DNA of 64,000 bases from the NCBI GenBank assembly GCA_035560235.1, contig DATMAG010000079.1, positions 62,001-126,000 on the forward strand, written 5' to 3'. The translations under genes were made by a program, and so were the position numbers. Under the pieces are notes generated by a model, which was not told the origin of the DNA, made no database searches, and saw nothing but the letters and a program-made list of their open reading frames with translations. Within the stretch, counting starts at the first letter, position 1. Each line of letters begins with the position of its first letter. Below, piece after piece: positions 1-8,866 of the stretch. The DNA is from DASRDU01 sp035560235. GTDB lineage: Bacteria; Acidobacteriota; Blastocatellia; RBC074.

Positions 1-38
1 TTATCTGCAGAGGCCTGCCTCACAGCTCACTGCAAAAT

Positions 39-70
39 AATGGAGAGTTGAAAATTGAGAATGGAGAATG
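39..70. repeat. Purine-rich word-like repeat arm
   Basis: A strongly purine-biased stretch made of overlapping words (GGAGAGTTGAAAATTG, then GAGAATGGAGAATG) sits just upstream of the first gene. It resembles one arm of the intergenic inverted repeats found elsewhere in this window. The matching arm, if present, would lie before base 1, so the element cannot be judged complete. The first 94 bases hold no gene that I can support. Confidence 0.4.
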
Positions 71-94
71 CGGTGTCCGGGTCAGTGAAGTCAG

Positions 95-1234
95 ATGAAT
101 GAGAGACGCATCAAAATTCTGCACGTGCTCGACTCTCTCGCGGTGGGAGGGACTGAGCGCATGCTGATCAGTCTGGTCAACCGGATGGACGTTGAGCGGT
201 TCGAGCATCTGATCTGCTGCGTGTCGCGGCTCGGTGAAGGCGCGGCGCAACTGCGGCCTGAAGTGCGCTGCTTCGATATGGGCAAGGGCGCGACGCGCGA
301 TCTGCTGATGCCGCGCCGCATTGCCGCGCTTGTGCAGGCCGAAAGACCCGACATCGTTCACACGCGAAGCTGGGCCGGAGTTGACGGTGCGATTGCGCAG
401 AAGCTCGCGCGACTGAGCGTGCCGCGTTCGCGGCTGGTGCACAGCGAGCACGGACGCAACCTGCCCTGGATTCACTGCGAGCCACTCAAAAGCAGGGTCG
501 CGCGGCGCATCGTCTATCACCTGGCCGATCTGGTTTTTGCCGTCTCGGCTGAACTGCGCGATCATTTCTGCCGTGAAACGGGCTTTTCAGCCGGACGCAT
601 GCGCGTGATTCCGAACGGCGTCGAAATCGCCCGGTTCGACAGGGCCGATCCGCGCGGTGTGCGCGAGGAGTTTGGGCTGGCCGCCGATGATTTTGTCATC
701 GGACTTGTGTCGCGGCTCAATCCGACCAAGGATCTGCTGACGCTCGCCCGCGCCTTTGCCCGGCTCAGGCCAGGCGAGCCGGAGGCGAAACTGAAACTGC
801 TGATCGTCGGTGACGGCAGTGAACGGACAAGGCTCGAAGAGTTCGCCGCCCGCGAAGGACTGCAACGGCAGATCATCCTGACCGGCACCCGTCACGATGT
901 GCCGCAGCTGCTGCGGGCGATGAATGCATTCGCGCTTTCGTCATTGTCAGAAGGACTCTCAGGCGCGGTGCTTGAAGCGATGTGCGCCCGGCTGCCGGTC
1001 GTGGCGACGGCGGTGGGCGCCAATCCTGAACTGATCAGCGAAGGCGAGACGGGCTTTCTGGTTGCGCCGGGCGATGACGCGGCGATGGCCGAACGGCTGT
1101 CGCGGCTGATGGCTGATCGCGAGATGGCGCAGCGTTTCGGCGCTGCCGGTCGCCGCCGGGTCGAGGAGCATTACAGCCTTGACCGGATGGTGCGGCAGTA
1201 TGAACAGATGTATCAGTCACTGGTCACAGTATGA
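95..1234 (+). CDS. GT4 glycosyltransferase of an exopolysaccharide cluster
   Basis: Predicted cytoplasmic GT-B-fold glycosyltransferase (379 aa) that would move a sugar from a nucleotide donor onto a polysaccharide or lipid-linked intermediate. Seen: N-terminal LHVLDSLAVGGTE (about residues 9-21), an HTRSWAG to HSEHGR stretch (about 89-120) and the C-terminal donor domain with an E-x7-E motif in SEGLSGAVLEAM (about 286-297). The HTR...HSEHGR layout recalls the sugar transferases of exosortase A/PEP-CTERM polysaccharide loci; that is a family resemblance from memory. The stop overlaps the next start as ATGA, so translation is probably coupled. No strong Shine-Dalgarno sequence precedes the ATG. 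Donor and acceptor are unknown. Confidence 0.88.
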   Translation: MNERRIKILHVLDSLAVGGTERMLISLVNRMDVERFEHLICCVSRLGEGAAQLRPEVRCFDMGKGATRDLLMPRRIAALVQAERPDIVHTRSWAGVDGAIAQKLARLSVPRSRLVHSEHGRNLPWIHCEPLKSRVARRIVYHLADLVFAVSAELRDHFCRETGFSAGRMRVIPNGVEIARFDRADPRGVREEFGLAADDFVIGLVSRLNPTKDLLTLARAFARLRPGEPEAKLKLLIVGDGSERTRLEEFAAREGLQRQIILTGTRHDVPQLLRAMNAFALSSLSEGLSGAVLEAMCARLPVVATAVGANPELISEGETGFLVAPGDDAAMAERLSRLMADREMAQRFGAAGRRRVEEHYSLDRMVRQYEQMYQSLVTV

Positions 1235-1806
1235 GAATCACCAGGGTTTACACGAAAACAGGCGATGCGGGGCAAACCTCGCTGGTCAGCGGCGACCGCG
1301 TCAGCAAGGCTGATCTGCGCGTCAGCGCTTACGGCGATGTGGACGAACTCAATTCAGTGCTTGGCGTGACGCGCACGTTTTCGCTTGACGCTGAACTCAA
1401 TGAACTGCTCGGACGCCTGCAGAACGAACTCTTCACCGTCGGCGCTGATCTGGCCACGCCATCAGGGACTCCGGTGCCGCGGGTTGATGAAGAGATGGTG
1501 ACCGGACTCGAAGAGGTGATTGACAAATATCTCGCAGAACTCGAACCGCTCAAGGAGTTCATTCTGCCGGGCGGCAGCCAGGCCGGAGCGATGCTGCATC
1601 TGGCGCGGACAGTGGCGCGGCGCGCTGAACGCGTCGTCGTGGCACTGGCCGAACGCGAAGAGATCAATGCAGCGGCGCTGCGTTACCTGAACCGGCTCTC
1701 TGATCTGCTTTTTGTGCTGGCGCGCGCGGCCAACAAACGCGCGGGCACCGTCGAGGAATCAGCACAGTTCAGTCAGCGCGGCAGGCGCAAAAAGCAGGCG
1801 GAATGA
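1231..1806 (+). CDS. PduO-type cob(I)alamin adenosyltransferase
   Basis: ATP:cob(I)alamin adenosyltransferase (191 aa), which makes adenosylcobalamin from ATP and reduced cobalamin in the cytoplasm. The usual family blocks are visible: TKTGDAGQTSLVSGDRVSK near the N-terminus (residues 8-26), AYGDVDELNS (about 33-42), and LPGGSQAGAMLHLARTVARR (about 112-131), followed by LNRLSDLLFVLAR. Length is normal for the PduO family. It overlaps the upstream glycosyltransferase by four bases (ATGA), which suggests an operon, although cobalamin metabolism has no obvious link with the surrounding polysaccharide genes. No cobalamin-dependent enzyme lies in this window. Confidence 0.93.
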   Translation: MRITRVYTKTGDAGQTSLVSGDRVSKADLRVSAYGDVDELNSVLGVTRTFSLDAELNELLGRLQNELFTVGADLATPSGTPVPRVDEEMVTGLEEVIDKYLAELEPLKEFILPGGSQAGAMLHLARTVARRAERVVVALAEREEINAAALRYLNRLSDLLFVLARAANKRAGTVEESAQFSQRGRRKKQAE

Positions 1807-1834
1807 AGGTCACAGCCTGACGAGGTGAGAAAGC

Positions 1835-3145
1835 ATGCGTGGAATCCTTTTGCTCTTCATTATGCTGGTCATTATTCCGGCGTCATTTTTCTCGCCTTTC
1901 ATCGGGCTGCTTTCATTTACTGCCGCAGCCTACACGCGCCCGCACGAATGGGCTTACGTCGAGACAGCGCAGTATTCGCTGGCGATTGCCGTGGCGACGC
2001 TGCTCGGTTATCTGATCTTTGAACTGCCGCGCCGCTCGCCGCGCCTGATGAGCAACGTGCTGATCGTCCTGCTCTGGGTGCAGCTTTCCATTTCGACCGT
2101 CATGGCGCGCTCGACTGCCACGGCGATCCCGAAGTATCTGGAATTTTCCAAGATTCTGCTGATCGCCGTGCTGACGACGGCGATGGTGGTTTCAGCCGAG
2201 CGCGCGTGGTGGTTTCTGATGGCGACGCTCGGCTCAATCGGGATCATCATTCTGAAATCATTCGCGGCCATTCTGGTCTATCGCGGAGAAGTGAAAATCT
2301 TCGGCGTCGGCGGCGCGACGGGCGACAACAATGATTTTGCGCTGATGCTCGCGCTGACGGTGCCGCTGATGTACTACTTTGCCCAGGCGCAGACGCGCTG
2401 GTGGCTGAAGGCCGGTTTTTATGCGCTGACGCTGATGACAGTCATCACCTGTCTGTTCACTTATTCGCGTGGCGGGCTGCTCGGCCTTTCGGTCAGCGTC
2501 TTCATGCTGCTGCTGAAGTCGCGGCACAAGATCATCGGATTTGTGACTGCCGGAATCATCGTGCTGACGATTCTCGCCGTGCTGCCGCAGTCGCTGCTCA
2601 ACCGCTTCGGCTCGATCAAAGATGCAAGCGAAAAGGATGCGTCAGCGCAGCAGCGGCTCAGGATGTGGAAGATTTCGATGGACATCATCAGGGATCATCC
2701 CTTCGTCGGCGTCGGCATCAGAAACATTCTGGTCGTGCATGACCGTTATGCCGACACGCCGGATGATCAGAAGCTGGTGGCGCACAACTCCTACTTTCAG
2801 ATGGCCACCGACGCCGGTCTGCCTGCGCTCGGACTCTTTCTCGGCCTGATCGGTCTGAGCTGGTGGCGGCTGTGGAGAACCAGAAGGATCCTGCGCATCC
2901 ATTCGCCGGATTCGCCGCTGATCAAATATGCGCACGGGATGGAGGCCGGGCTGGCAGGTTATATGACCTCGGCCTTTTTCGTCAGCCGCCAGGATCTGGA
3001 ACTGCTTTACGCCGTCTTCGCGCTGGCGACGAGTTTCATCCTGATGGCGCGTGAATACGAGAAGGAAGCTGAAATCAGAAGACTCGTCGAACGGCAGGCA
3101 GTCGCGCCGGTCAGAGATACGGAAACCGAACTCGACGCGGCCTGA
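1835..3145 (+). CDS. O-antigen ligase / Wzy-like membrane protein
   Basis: Polytopic inner-membrane protein (436 aa) of the O-antigen ligase/polymerase superfamily, which joins or polymerises lipid-linked glycans on the outer face of the membrane. Many hydrophobic segments run through residues 1-250. They are followed by a large loop with the typical pattern RLRMWKISMDIIRDHPFVGV (about 270-289) and AHNSYFQMATDAGLPALGL (about 316-334), in which the His-Asn pair is the family hallmark. Further membrane segments and a charged tail follow. A GAGGTG ribosome-binding site lies eight bases before the ATG. Its place among glycosyltransferases fits exopolysaccharide export or polymerisation. Whether it is a ligase or a polymerase cannot be told from sequence. 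Confidence 0.88.
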   Translation: MRGILLLFIMLVIIPASFFSPFIGLLSFTAAAYTRPHEWAYVETAQYSLAIAVATLLGYLIFELPRRSPRLMSNVLIVLLWVQLSISTVMARSTATAIPKYLEFSKILLIAVLTTAMVVSAERAWWFLMATLGSIGIIILKSFAAILVYRGEVKIFGVGGATGDNNDFALMLALTVPLMYYFAQAQTRWWLKAGFYALTLMTVITCLFTYSRGGLLGLSVSVFMLLLKSRHKIIGFVTAGIIVLTILAVLPQSLLNRFGSIKDASEKDASAQQRLRMWKISMDIIRDHPFVGVGIRNILVVHDRYADTPDDQKLVAHNSYFQMATDAGLPALGLFLGLIGLSWWRLWRTRRILRIHSPDSPLIKYAHGMEAGLAGYMTSAFFVSRQDLELLYAVFALATSFILMAREYEKEAEIRRLVERQAVAPVRDTETELDAA

Positions 3146-3257
3146 GCGGCGCGAATGATCGCACCGGAGTATCAGCACAATGTTTCTCCGGCTGGCTTCG
3201 TGGATGAAGTTTTCTGCTGCCTGAAAACGCATTGTCAGACACTGACTGAAAAAGAGT

Positions 3258-5156
3258 ATGTGCGGAATCTGTGGAGTCTGGAGCAGTGACGGTCAGCCGG
3301 TCGAGGTGTCGGTGCTCAAGCGGATGAGCGGCACGATGAGACATCGCGGGCCGGATGACAGCGGGTACTGGACTGAAGCGGGCATCGGCTTCGGGCATCG
3401 CCGTCTCTCAATCATTGACCTGTCAAGCGGCGGTCATCAGCCGATGCATTCGGCTGACGAACGGTTCGTCATCAGCTTCAACGGTGAGATTTATAACTTC
3501 CCTGCCCTGCGCCGCGAGCTTGAAAGTCTCGGCCACAAATTTCGCAGTTCCTCCGATACTGAGGTCATGCTTGCGGCCTTCAGCGAGTGGGGAGTTGAAG
3601 CGGGGCTGAAACGGCTCGTCGGCATGTTCGCCTTCGCGCTCTTTGATCGCACTGAGCGCACGCTCTGGCTGGCGCGCGACCGGATGGGTGAAAAGCCGCT
3701 CTATTACGGCTGGTCGGGCCGGAGTTTTCTTTTCGGTTCATCGCTGCGCGCCCTCGAGCAGCATCCGGACTGGCGCGGCGAAATTGATCGCGGCGCGCTC
3801 GCGCTGCTGATGCGGCACAATTTCATTCCCGCGCCGTGGACGATCTGGCGCGGCTTTCGCAAGCTGCCGCCCGGCACACTGCTGCGGCTGAGGCAGCCCA
3901 GGCCGGGCGATTATCCCGAACCGGTGGCTTACTGGTCGGCGCGTGAAGCGGCTGAAAAAGGGAGCGCTGCGCCATTCAAAGGCAGCGAGGCTGAAGCCAT
4001 CGAGGCATTCGATCAACTGCTGCGCGAAGTCATTGCCGGGCAGATGATTTCTGATGTGCCGCTCGGCGCGTTTCTCTCGGGCGGCGTTGATTCATCAACC
4101 GTCGTCGCGCTGATGCAGGCGCAAAGCGCGCAGCCGGTCAGAACCTTCACCATCGGCTTTCACGAAGCGCGTTACAACGAGGCTGAATACGCAAAGGCCG
4201 TCGCGCATCACCTCGGCACCGATCACACCGAACTTTACGTGACGCCCGAAGAGGCGATGGCTGTGATTCCGCGTCTGCCGGAAATTTATGACGAGCCGTT
4301 CGCTGACTCATCGCAGATTCCGACCTTTCTGGTTTCGCAACTGGCTCGACAGAAGGTCACGGTCAGTCTGTCGGGCGACGGTGGCGATGAACTCTTCTGC
4401 GGCTACAACCGCTACGAGGGCGCGACGAATGCGTGGAACCGCATCGGCTGGCTGCCCGCGCCGGTCAGACAGGCCGGAGCGCCGCTGCTCGAAGTCATCA
4501 GCCGTCTCTCGGGCAACGGCCTCGGCGCAAAGCTCAGCGAAATGGCGAAGAACCTGGCCGCGCCGCATCCTGAGCTGATCTATCATCGGCTGGTTTCGCA
4601 CTGGGAAAGCACTGCCGCGCTCGTGCCCGGCGTGAGCGAACCGCCGACGGCGCTGACCGATCAGAAGCAGTGGGCGCGGCTGGCCGATTTCACGCAGAGC
4701 ATGATGTATCTCGACCTGGTCACTTACCTGCCCGATGACATTCTGGTCAAGGTTGACCGCGCCAGCATGGGCGTCAGTCTGGAATCGCGTGTGCCGCTGC
4801 TCGATCATCGCGTTGTGGAATTCGCCTGGCGACTGCCGCAGACGATGAAGGTCAGAAACGGTCAGCGCAAATGGGCGCTGCGCCAGGTGCTGTACCGGTA
4901 CGTGCCGAAGGAACTGATCGAACGTCCCAAGACAGGCTTCGGCATTCCGGTCAGTGAATGGCTGCGCGGCCCGCTGCGCGACTGGGCCGAAGCGCTGCTC
5001 AGCGAAAGAACCTTGAAGGAAGATGGCCTGCTCAGCCCCGCACCGGTGCGCACGCGCTGGGCCGAGCATCTGGCCGGGCGTCACGACTGGTCATATTCAT
5101 TATGGACAGTGCTGATGTTTCAGGCCTGGCTGGCCTCGAATCGGAGTCCTCACTGA
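3258..5156 (+). CDS. asnB: Asparagine synthase (glutamine-hydrolysing), copy 1
   Basis: AsnB-type amidotransferase (632 aa). The N-terminal glutaminase half starts MCGICG, so Cys2 is the expected nucleophile and fixes the start. RHRGPDDSG and FNGEIYN follow. The synthetase half carries the ATP-binding PPi loop SGGVDSS (about residues 273-279) and SGDGGDELFCGYNRY. Such enzymes convert aspartate to asparagine, but copies inside polysaccharide clusters are thought to amidate uronic or other sugar acids, and that role is inferred here. A second, clearly paralogous copy of the same length lies at 6023 with a methyltransferase between them. Confidence 0.92.
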   Translation: MCGICGVWSSDGQPVEVSVLKRMSGTMRHRGPDDSGYWTEAGIGFGHRRLSIIDLSSGGHQPMHSADERFVISFNGEIYNFPALRRELESLGHKFRSSSDTEVMLAAFSEWGVEAGLKRLVGMFAFALFDRTERTLWLARDRMGEKPLYYGWSGRSFLFGSSLRALEQHPDWRGEIDRGALALLMRHNFIPAPWTIWRGFRKLPPGTLLRLRQPRPGDYPEPVAYWSAREAAEKGSAAPFKGSEAEAIEAFDQLLREVIAGQMISDVPLGAFLSGGVDSSTVVALMQAQSAQPVRTFTIGFHEARYNEAEYAKAVAHHLGTDHTELYVTPEEAMAVIPRLPEIYDEPFADSSQIPTFLVSQLARQKVTVSLSGDGGDELFCGYNRYEGATNAWNRIGWLPAPVRQAGAPLLEVISRLSGNGLGAKLSEMAKNLAAPHPELIYHRLVSHWESTAALVPGVSEPPTALTDQKQWARLADFTQSMMYLDLVTYLPDDILVKVDRASMGVSLESRVPLLDHRVVEFAWRLPQTMKVRNGQRKWALRQVLYRYVPKELIERPKTGFGIPVSEWLRGPLRDWAEALLSERTLKEDGLLSPAPVRTRWAEHLAGRHDWSYSLWTVLMFQAWLASNRSPH

Positions 5157-5177
5157 AGGCAGGACGTTTCCGGATTT

Positions 5178-6020
5178 ATGAAACCCATGCAGGAAATAAA
5201 GAAAGGACTCACCGAACGCCAGTTGCGGGAGCTTGAATATCACCGGCAGCACGCCGCAAAGCATCGGCAGCAGGCCGCGCAGATCGAGTTCGAGATCATC
5301 GAAAGCCGCGCGCGGCGCTGGTGGAATGCGTACTGGACGTTTTACACGAATCTGCTGCGGGAGGATTTCACCGGCAAAAACGTCCTCGTCGTCGGCTGCG
5401 GTTTCGGCAACGACGCCTGTTACCTGGCCAGACTCGGAGCGCGGGTATTCGCCTTCGACCTCAGCCCCGAATCGCTGCAGGTGGCGCGCGAAAAGGCCCG
5501 GCGCGAAGGCCTGACGATTGATTTCCGGCAGGCAGCGGCTGAAGACCTGAGCGAGTACCGGTCTGATTTCTTCGATTATGTAGTGATGGTTGACATCCTG
5601 CATCACGTGGACATTCAGCACGCGATGCGGGAGATCGTCAGAGTCGCCGCGCCCGGCGCGCGAATCTTCATTGACGAGATCTATTCGCATTCACTGACCC
5701 GGCTGGTGCGCAATTCGCGGCTCGTCGAGAAGTATTTCTATCCCAGGCTGAAGCGTTTCGTGTATGGTGGCGAGACTGATCCTTACGTGACCGAGGATGA
5801 ACGCAAGCTGACCGAACACGATGTTCGTCAGATCGTCAGTTATCTCACGGTCGAGCAGACCGATTATTTTTACTTCGTCGTCAAGCGGCTGCTGCCGGAA
5901 TTTGCGCTCGGCGCAAAGCTTGACCGCCTGCTGATGAAACTGGCCGGGCCGCTTGGATCAATACTCGGCGGGCGCGTGCTGCTGAGCGGACAGGCCAGGG
6001 GAAAGCAGCGGGTGAACTGA
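5178..6020 (+). CDS. Class I SAM-dependent methyltransferase
   Basis: Rossmann-fold methyltransferase (280 aa). Motif I is VLVVGCGFGND (about residues 71-81), followed by an acidic FAFDLS after the second strand and DYVVMVDILHHV (about 134-145) as the post-II motif. The C-terminal third has hydrophobic stretches around LLPEFALG. The gene ends two bases before the next start, so it is almost certainly co-transcribed with the two amidotransferases. A sugar or glycan-modifying methylation is the likely role from context only. Two in-frame ATGs (5178 and 5187) are possible starts, and neither has a strong ribosome-binding site. Confidence 0.85.
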   Translation: MKPMQEIKKGLTERQLRELEYHRQHAAKHRQQAAQIEFEIIESRARRWWNAYWTFYTNLLREDFTGKNVLVVGCGFGNDACYLARLGARVFAFDLSPESLQVAREKARREGLTIDFRQAAAEDLSEYRSDFFDYVVMVDILHHVDIQHAMREIVRVAAPGARIFIDEIYSHSLTRLVRNSRLVEKYFYPRLKRFVYGGETDPYVTEDERKLTEHDVRQIVSYLTVEQTDYFYFVVKRLLPEFALGAKLDRLLMKLAGPLGSILGGRVLLSGQARGKQRVN

Positions 6021-6022
6021 GC

Positions 6023-7921
6023 ATGTGCGGAATCTGTGGCATCTGGCATTACGGCACGCAGGAACCGGTGAGCGAAGCGACGCTCCGGCGCAGCGCTGAC
6101 GTCATTGCGCATCGCGGGCCGGATGATGACGGATTCCATCTCAATGGCCGGATCGGACTCGGTCACCGGCGACTTTCAATTATTGACGTAGCGGGCGGGC
6201 ACCAGCCGATTTACAACGAAGACGGCGCGATTGCGATTGTCTTCAACGGCGAGATTTACAATTACCGCACGCTGGCCGCGCTCGTCGAAGCGCGCGGCCA
6301 CAGGCTCCGGACGCGTTCTGACACTGAAACCATCGTTCATCTGTACGAAGAGTTCGGTGAAAAGTGCGTGGCGATGCTCGAAGGCATGTTCGCCTTCGCC
6401 ATCTGGGATGCGAAGAAGCAGACGCTGCTGCTTGCGCGCGACCGCCTGGGCAAGAAGCCGCTCTATTACTCAGCGCATCAGGGCCGCTTCGTGTTCGGCT
6501 CCGAGCTGAAATCGGTCATCGCCAGTCCGCAGGTGCCGCGCGAAACTGACACTGAAGCGCTCGCTGACTATTTTTCGTATCAGTACATTCCGTCACCAAA
6601 AACAATCTTCAGACACGTTCGCAAGCTGCGGCCCGGTCATTACCTGGTCGTCACCGCTGCCGGAGTGCGCGAGCAGGAATACTGGGACATTGATTTCAGC
6701 ATCACCGAAGAGCGCAGCGAGGACGAATGGGGCGAGATGCTGCGCGAGGCCTGTCGCCAGGCGGTTGCAGCGCGGCTGATGAGCGAAGTGCCGCTCGGCG
6801 CATTTCTCTCGGGCGGGATTGATTCGTCAGTCGTGGTCGCGCTGATGAGCCGGCTTATGCAGACTCCGGTGGTGACTGCTTCAATCGGCTTCACGGAAGA
6901 AAAGTACAGCGAAGCCGCCGATGCGCGCTGGTTTGCTGAAATGCTGCACGCCGATCATCACGAACGCCTCGTCAAAGCCGATGCGGCGGCAGTGATCGAA
7001 AAGCTGGCGTGGCATTACGATGAACCGTTCGCTGATTCATCGGCGGTGCCGACTTACTATGTTTCCAGAGTGGCGCGTGAATTTGTGACGGTGGCTTTGT
7101 CGGGCGATGGCGGCGATGAAAGCTTTGCCGGTTATCGCCGCTACCGGTTCGACGTAGCCGAAAACCGCGTGCGCGCCATGCTGCCCGCAGCGCTGCGCCG
7201 TCCGGTCTTTGGCGGAATGGCGGCGGTCTATCCGAAAGCCGACTGGCTGCCGCAGCCGCTGCGTGCAAAGACGACGCTCCATAATCTCTCGCTCGATCCG
7301 GCGCGGGCTTATTACAATTCGGTGTATGGCGCGATGGCGAATGAGCGCGCCGCGTTGATGGGGCGCGAGGTGAAGGCGCAGCTCAACGGCTACAATCCGT
7401 TCGACGTGTTTGGCGAGCATTATCAGCGCGCAGCCCGGATGACCGATGATCTGCTGTCGCGCGTGCAGTATGTTGACATCAAGACTTATCTGACCGATGA
7501 CGTGCTGGCCAAGGTTGATCGCGCCAGCATGGCTGTCTCGCTCGAAGTGCGCTGCCCGCTGCTCGATCATCGCGTGATGGAACTCGCGGCGCGGATTCCG
7601 TCATCGCTCAAGCTGCGCGGGCAGGAGGGCAAGTACATCTTCAAACGCGCCATGCGCGGCCTGCTGCCCGCTGAAATTCTCACGCGACGCAAGCAGGGCT
7701 TTTCAATTCCGCTGGCTGAATGGCTGCGCGGTGAACTGCGCCCGATTGCTGAAAGCGCGCTCTTCGATTCAGCCGCGCAGGATGAACTGCTCGACCAGAA
7801 GCGCGTCAGAGAGTTATGGCAGCAGCATCAGTCAGGGCTGCGCGATTATTCACGCCCGCTGTGGACGATTCTGATGTTCAGATTGTGGCAGCAGAAATTC
7901 ACCGGAGGCTCAGCCATTTAG
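6023..7921 (+). CDS. asnB: Asparagine synthase (glutamine-hydrolysing), copy 2
   Basis: Second AsnB-type amidotransferase (632 aa). It starts MCGICGIW with Cys2 as nucleophile. AHRGPDDDG, FNGEIYNYR and RDRLGKKPLYY mark the glutaminase domain, and SGGIDSS (about residues 262-268) and SGDGGDESFAGYRRY mark the ATP pyrophosphatase domain. The wording of the N-terminal half (GLGHRRLSIIDVAGGHQP) is closer to the amidotransferases of exosortase-A polysaccharide loci than copy 1 is, as I recall that family. It starts two bases after the methyltransferase stop and ends just before a GTG-start glycosyltransferase, so it lies inside the operon. A glycan-modifying role is inferred. Confidence 0.92.
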   Translation: MCGICGIWHYGTQEPVSEATLRRSADVIAHRGPDDDGFHLNGRIGLGHRRLSIIDVAGGHQPIYNEDGAIAIVFNGEIYNYRTLAALVEARGHRLRTRSDTETIVHLYEEFGEKCVAMLEGMFAFAIWDAKKQTLLLARDRLGKKPLYYSAHQGRFVFGSELKSVIASPQVPRETDTEALADYFSYQYIPSPKTIFRHVRKLRPGHYLVVTAAGVREQEYWDIDFSITEERSEDEWGEMLREACRQAVAARLMSEVPLGAFLSGGIDSSVVVALMSRLMQTPVVTASIGFTEEKYSEAADARWFAEMLHADHHERLVKADAAAVIEKLAWHYDEPFADSSAVPTYYVSRVAREFVTVALSGDGGDESFAGYRRYRFDVAENRVRAMLPAALRRPVFGGMAAVYPKADWLPQPLRAKTTLHNLSLDPARAYYNSVYGAMANERAALMGREVKAQLNGYNPFDVFGEHYQRAARMTDDLLSRVQYVDIKTYLTDDVLAKVDRASMAVSLEVRCPLLDHRVMELAARIPSSLKLRGQEGKYIFKRAMRGLLPAEILTRRKQGFSIPLAEWLRGELRPIAESALFDSAAQDELLDQKRVRELWQQHQSGLRDYSRPLWTILMFRLWQQKFTGGSAI

Positions 7922-7925
7922 ACCA

Positions 7926-8846
7926 GTGACATTCTCAAAGCCTGACAACACCTCTGCTCCCGCCATCAGCGTCGTGCTGCCGGTGCGCAACGGCCTGCCT
8001 TATCTGGTCGAGGCGGTCGACAGCATCCTGCGGCAGACGTTCGCTGATTTCGAGTTTCTGATCATTGACGATGCTTCGACCGATGAGACGCCGCAGTACC
8101 TGCGCTCACTCGCTGACCCGCGCGTGCGGATCATCACTCATGAAAAAAGTTACGGCGTCGCTGATTCGCTCAATCACGGCATCGCGCTTGCCCGGGCGCC
8201 GCTGATTGCGCGGCAGGATGCCGACGATATTTCCGAGCCGCGCCGTTTTGAACGACAGCTCGCGTGGCTGGCCGGGCATCCTGAATGCGTGGTGCTGGGT
8301 TCGCAGGTTGACAAGATTGACGCTGCCGGGGAGGTGATCGAACACTTCCCGAGACCGCTCACCGAAAGCGATTTTCGCCAGCATTTCGCCTGCTATGCCA
8401 ACCCGTTCACGCACGGCAGCGTCATGATGCGCCGCGACCGCGTGCTGGCCGCTGGCGGTTATCGCGGGCGGATTCGCTATGCCGAGGACTATGATTTATG
8501 GCTGCGGCTGGACGGCCCCGGCGCGCTCCGCAATCATCCCGATACGCTGTACCGCTACCGCGTTCACGAGGAACAGATCTGCGTCAGAAAGTATGATGAT
8601 TCGTCAGCCGACTGCTGGGTGTCGCAGGTGCTGCACGCCGAGCGGCTCTGCACCGGCGAAGAGGACAGCCTGGCGGCGCTCGATGACCGGCAGCTGGCGG
8701 CCATCAAGCAGCGCAAAATCTGGAAGCCGCGCGGCAACTGGTCGCGCCGCGTGCGAGTGCTCAACGATTATGCGCGCCTGCTCGAAAAAGACTCTCCGCG
8801 CCGCGCGCTGCTCGTGAAGCTGATGCGGCTGAGCGGTGGCTGGTAA
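7926..8846 (+). CDS. GT2 glycosyltransferase
   Basis: GT-A-fold family 2 glycosyltransferase (306 aa, GTG start at 7926, four bases after the preceding stop). Seen: ISVVLPVRNGLPYL at the N-terminus, LIIDDASTDETPQYL (about residues 44-58) and the metal-binding RQDADD (about 96-101), then a probable acceptor-side EDYDLWLRL (about 188-196). No membrane helix is apparent, so it is probably a cytoplasmic or peripheral enzyme extending the glycan. The substrate is unknown. The GTG start and tight spacing suggest translational coupling with the amidotransferase gene. Confidence 0.88.
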   Translation: MTFSKPDNTSAPAISVVLPVRNGLPYLVEAVDSILRQTFADFEFLIIDDASTDETPQYLRSLADPRVRIITHEKSYGVADSLNHGIALARAPLIARQDADDISEPRRFERQLAWLAGHPECVVLGSQVDKIDAAGEVIEHFPRPLTESDFRQHFACYANPFTHGSVMMRRDRVLAAGGYRGRIRYAEDYDLWLRLDGPGALRNHPDTLYRYRVHEEQICVRKYDDSSADCWVSQVLHAERLCTGEEDSLAALDDRQLAAIKQRKIWKPRGNWSRRVRVLNDYARLLEKDSPRRALLVKLMRLSGGW

Positions 8847-8866
8847 CGCGCGCCTCACGAGGCCTG

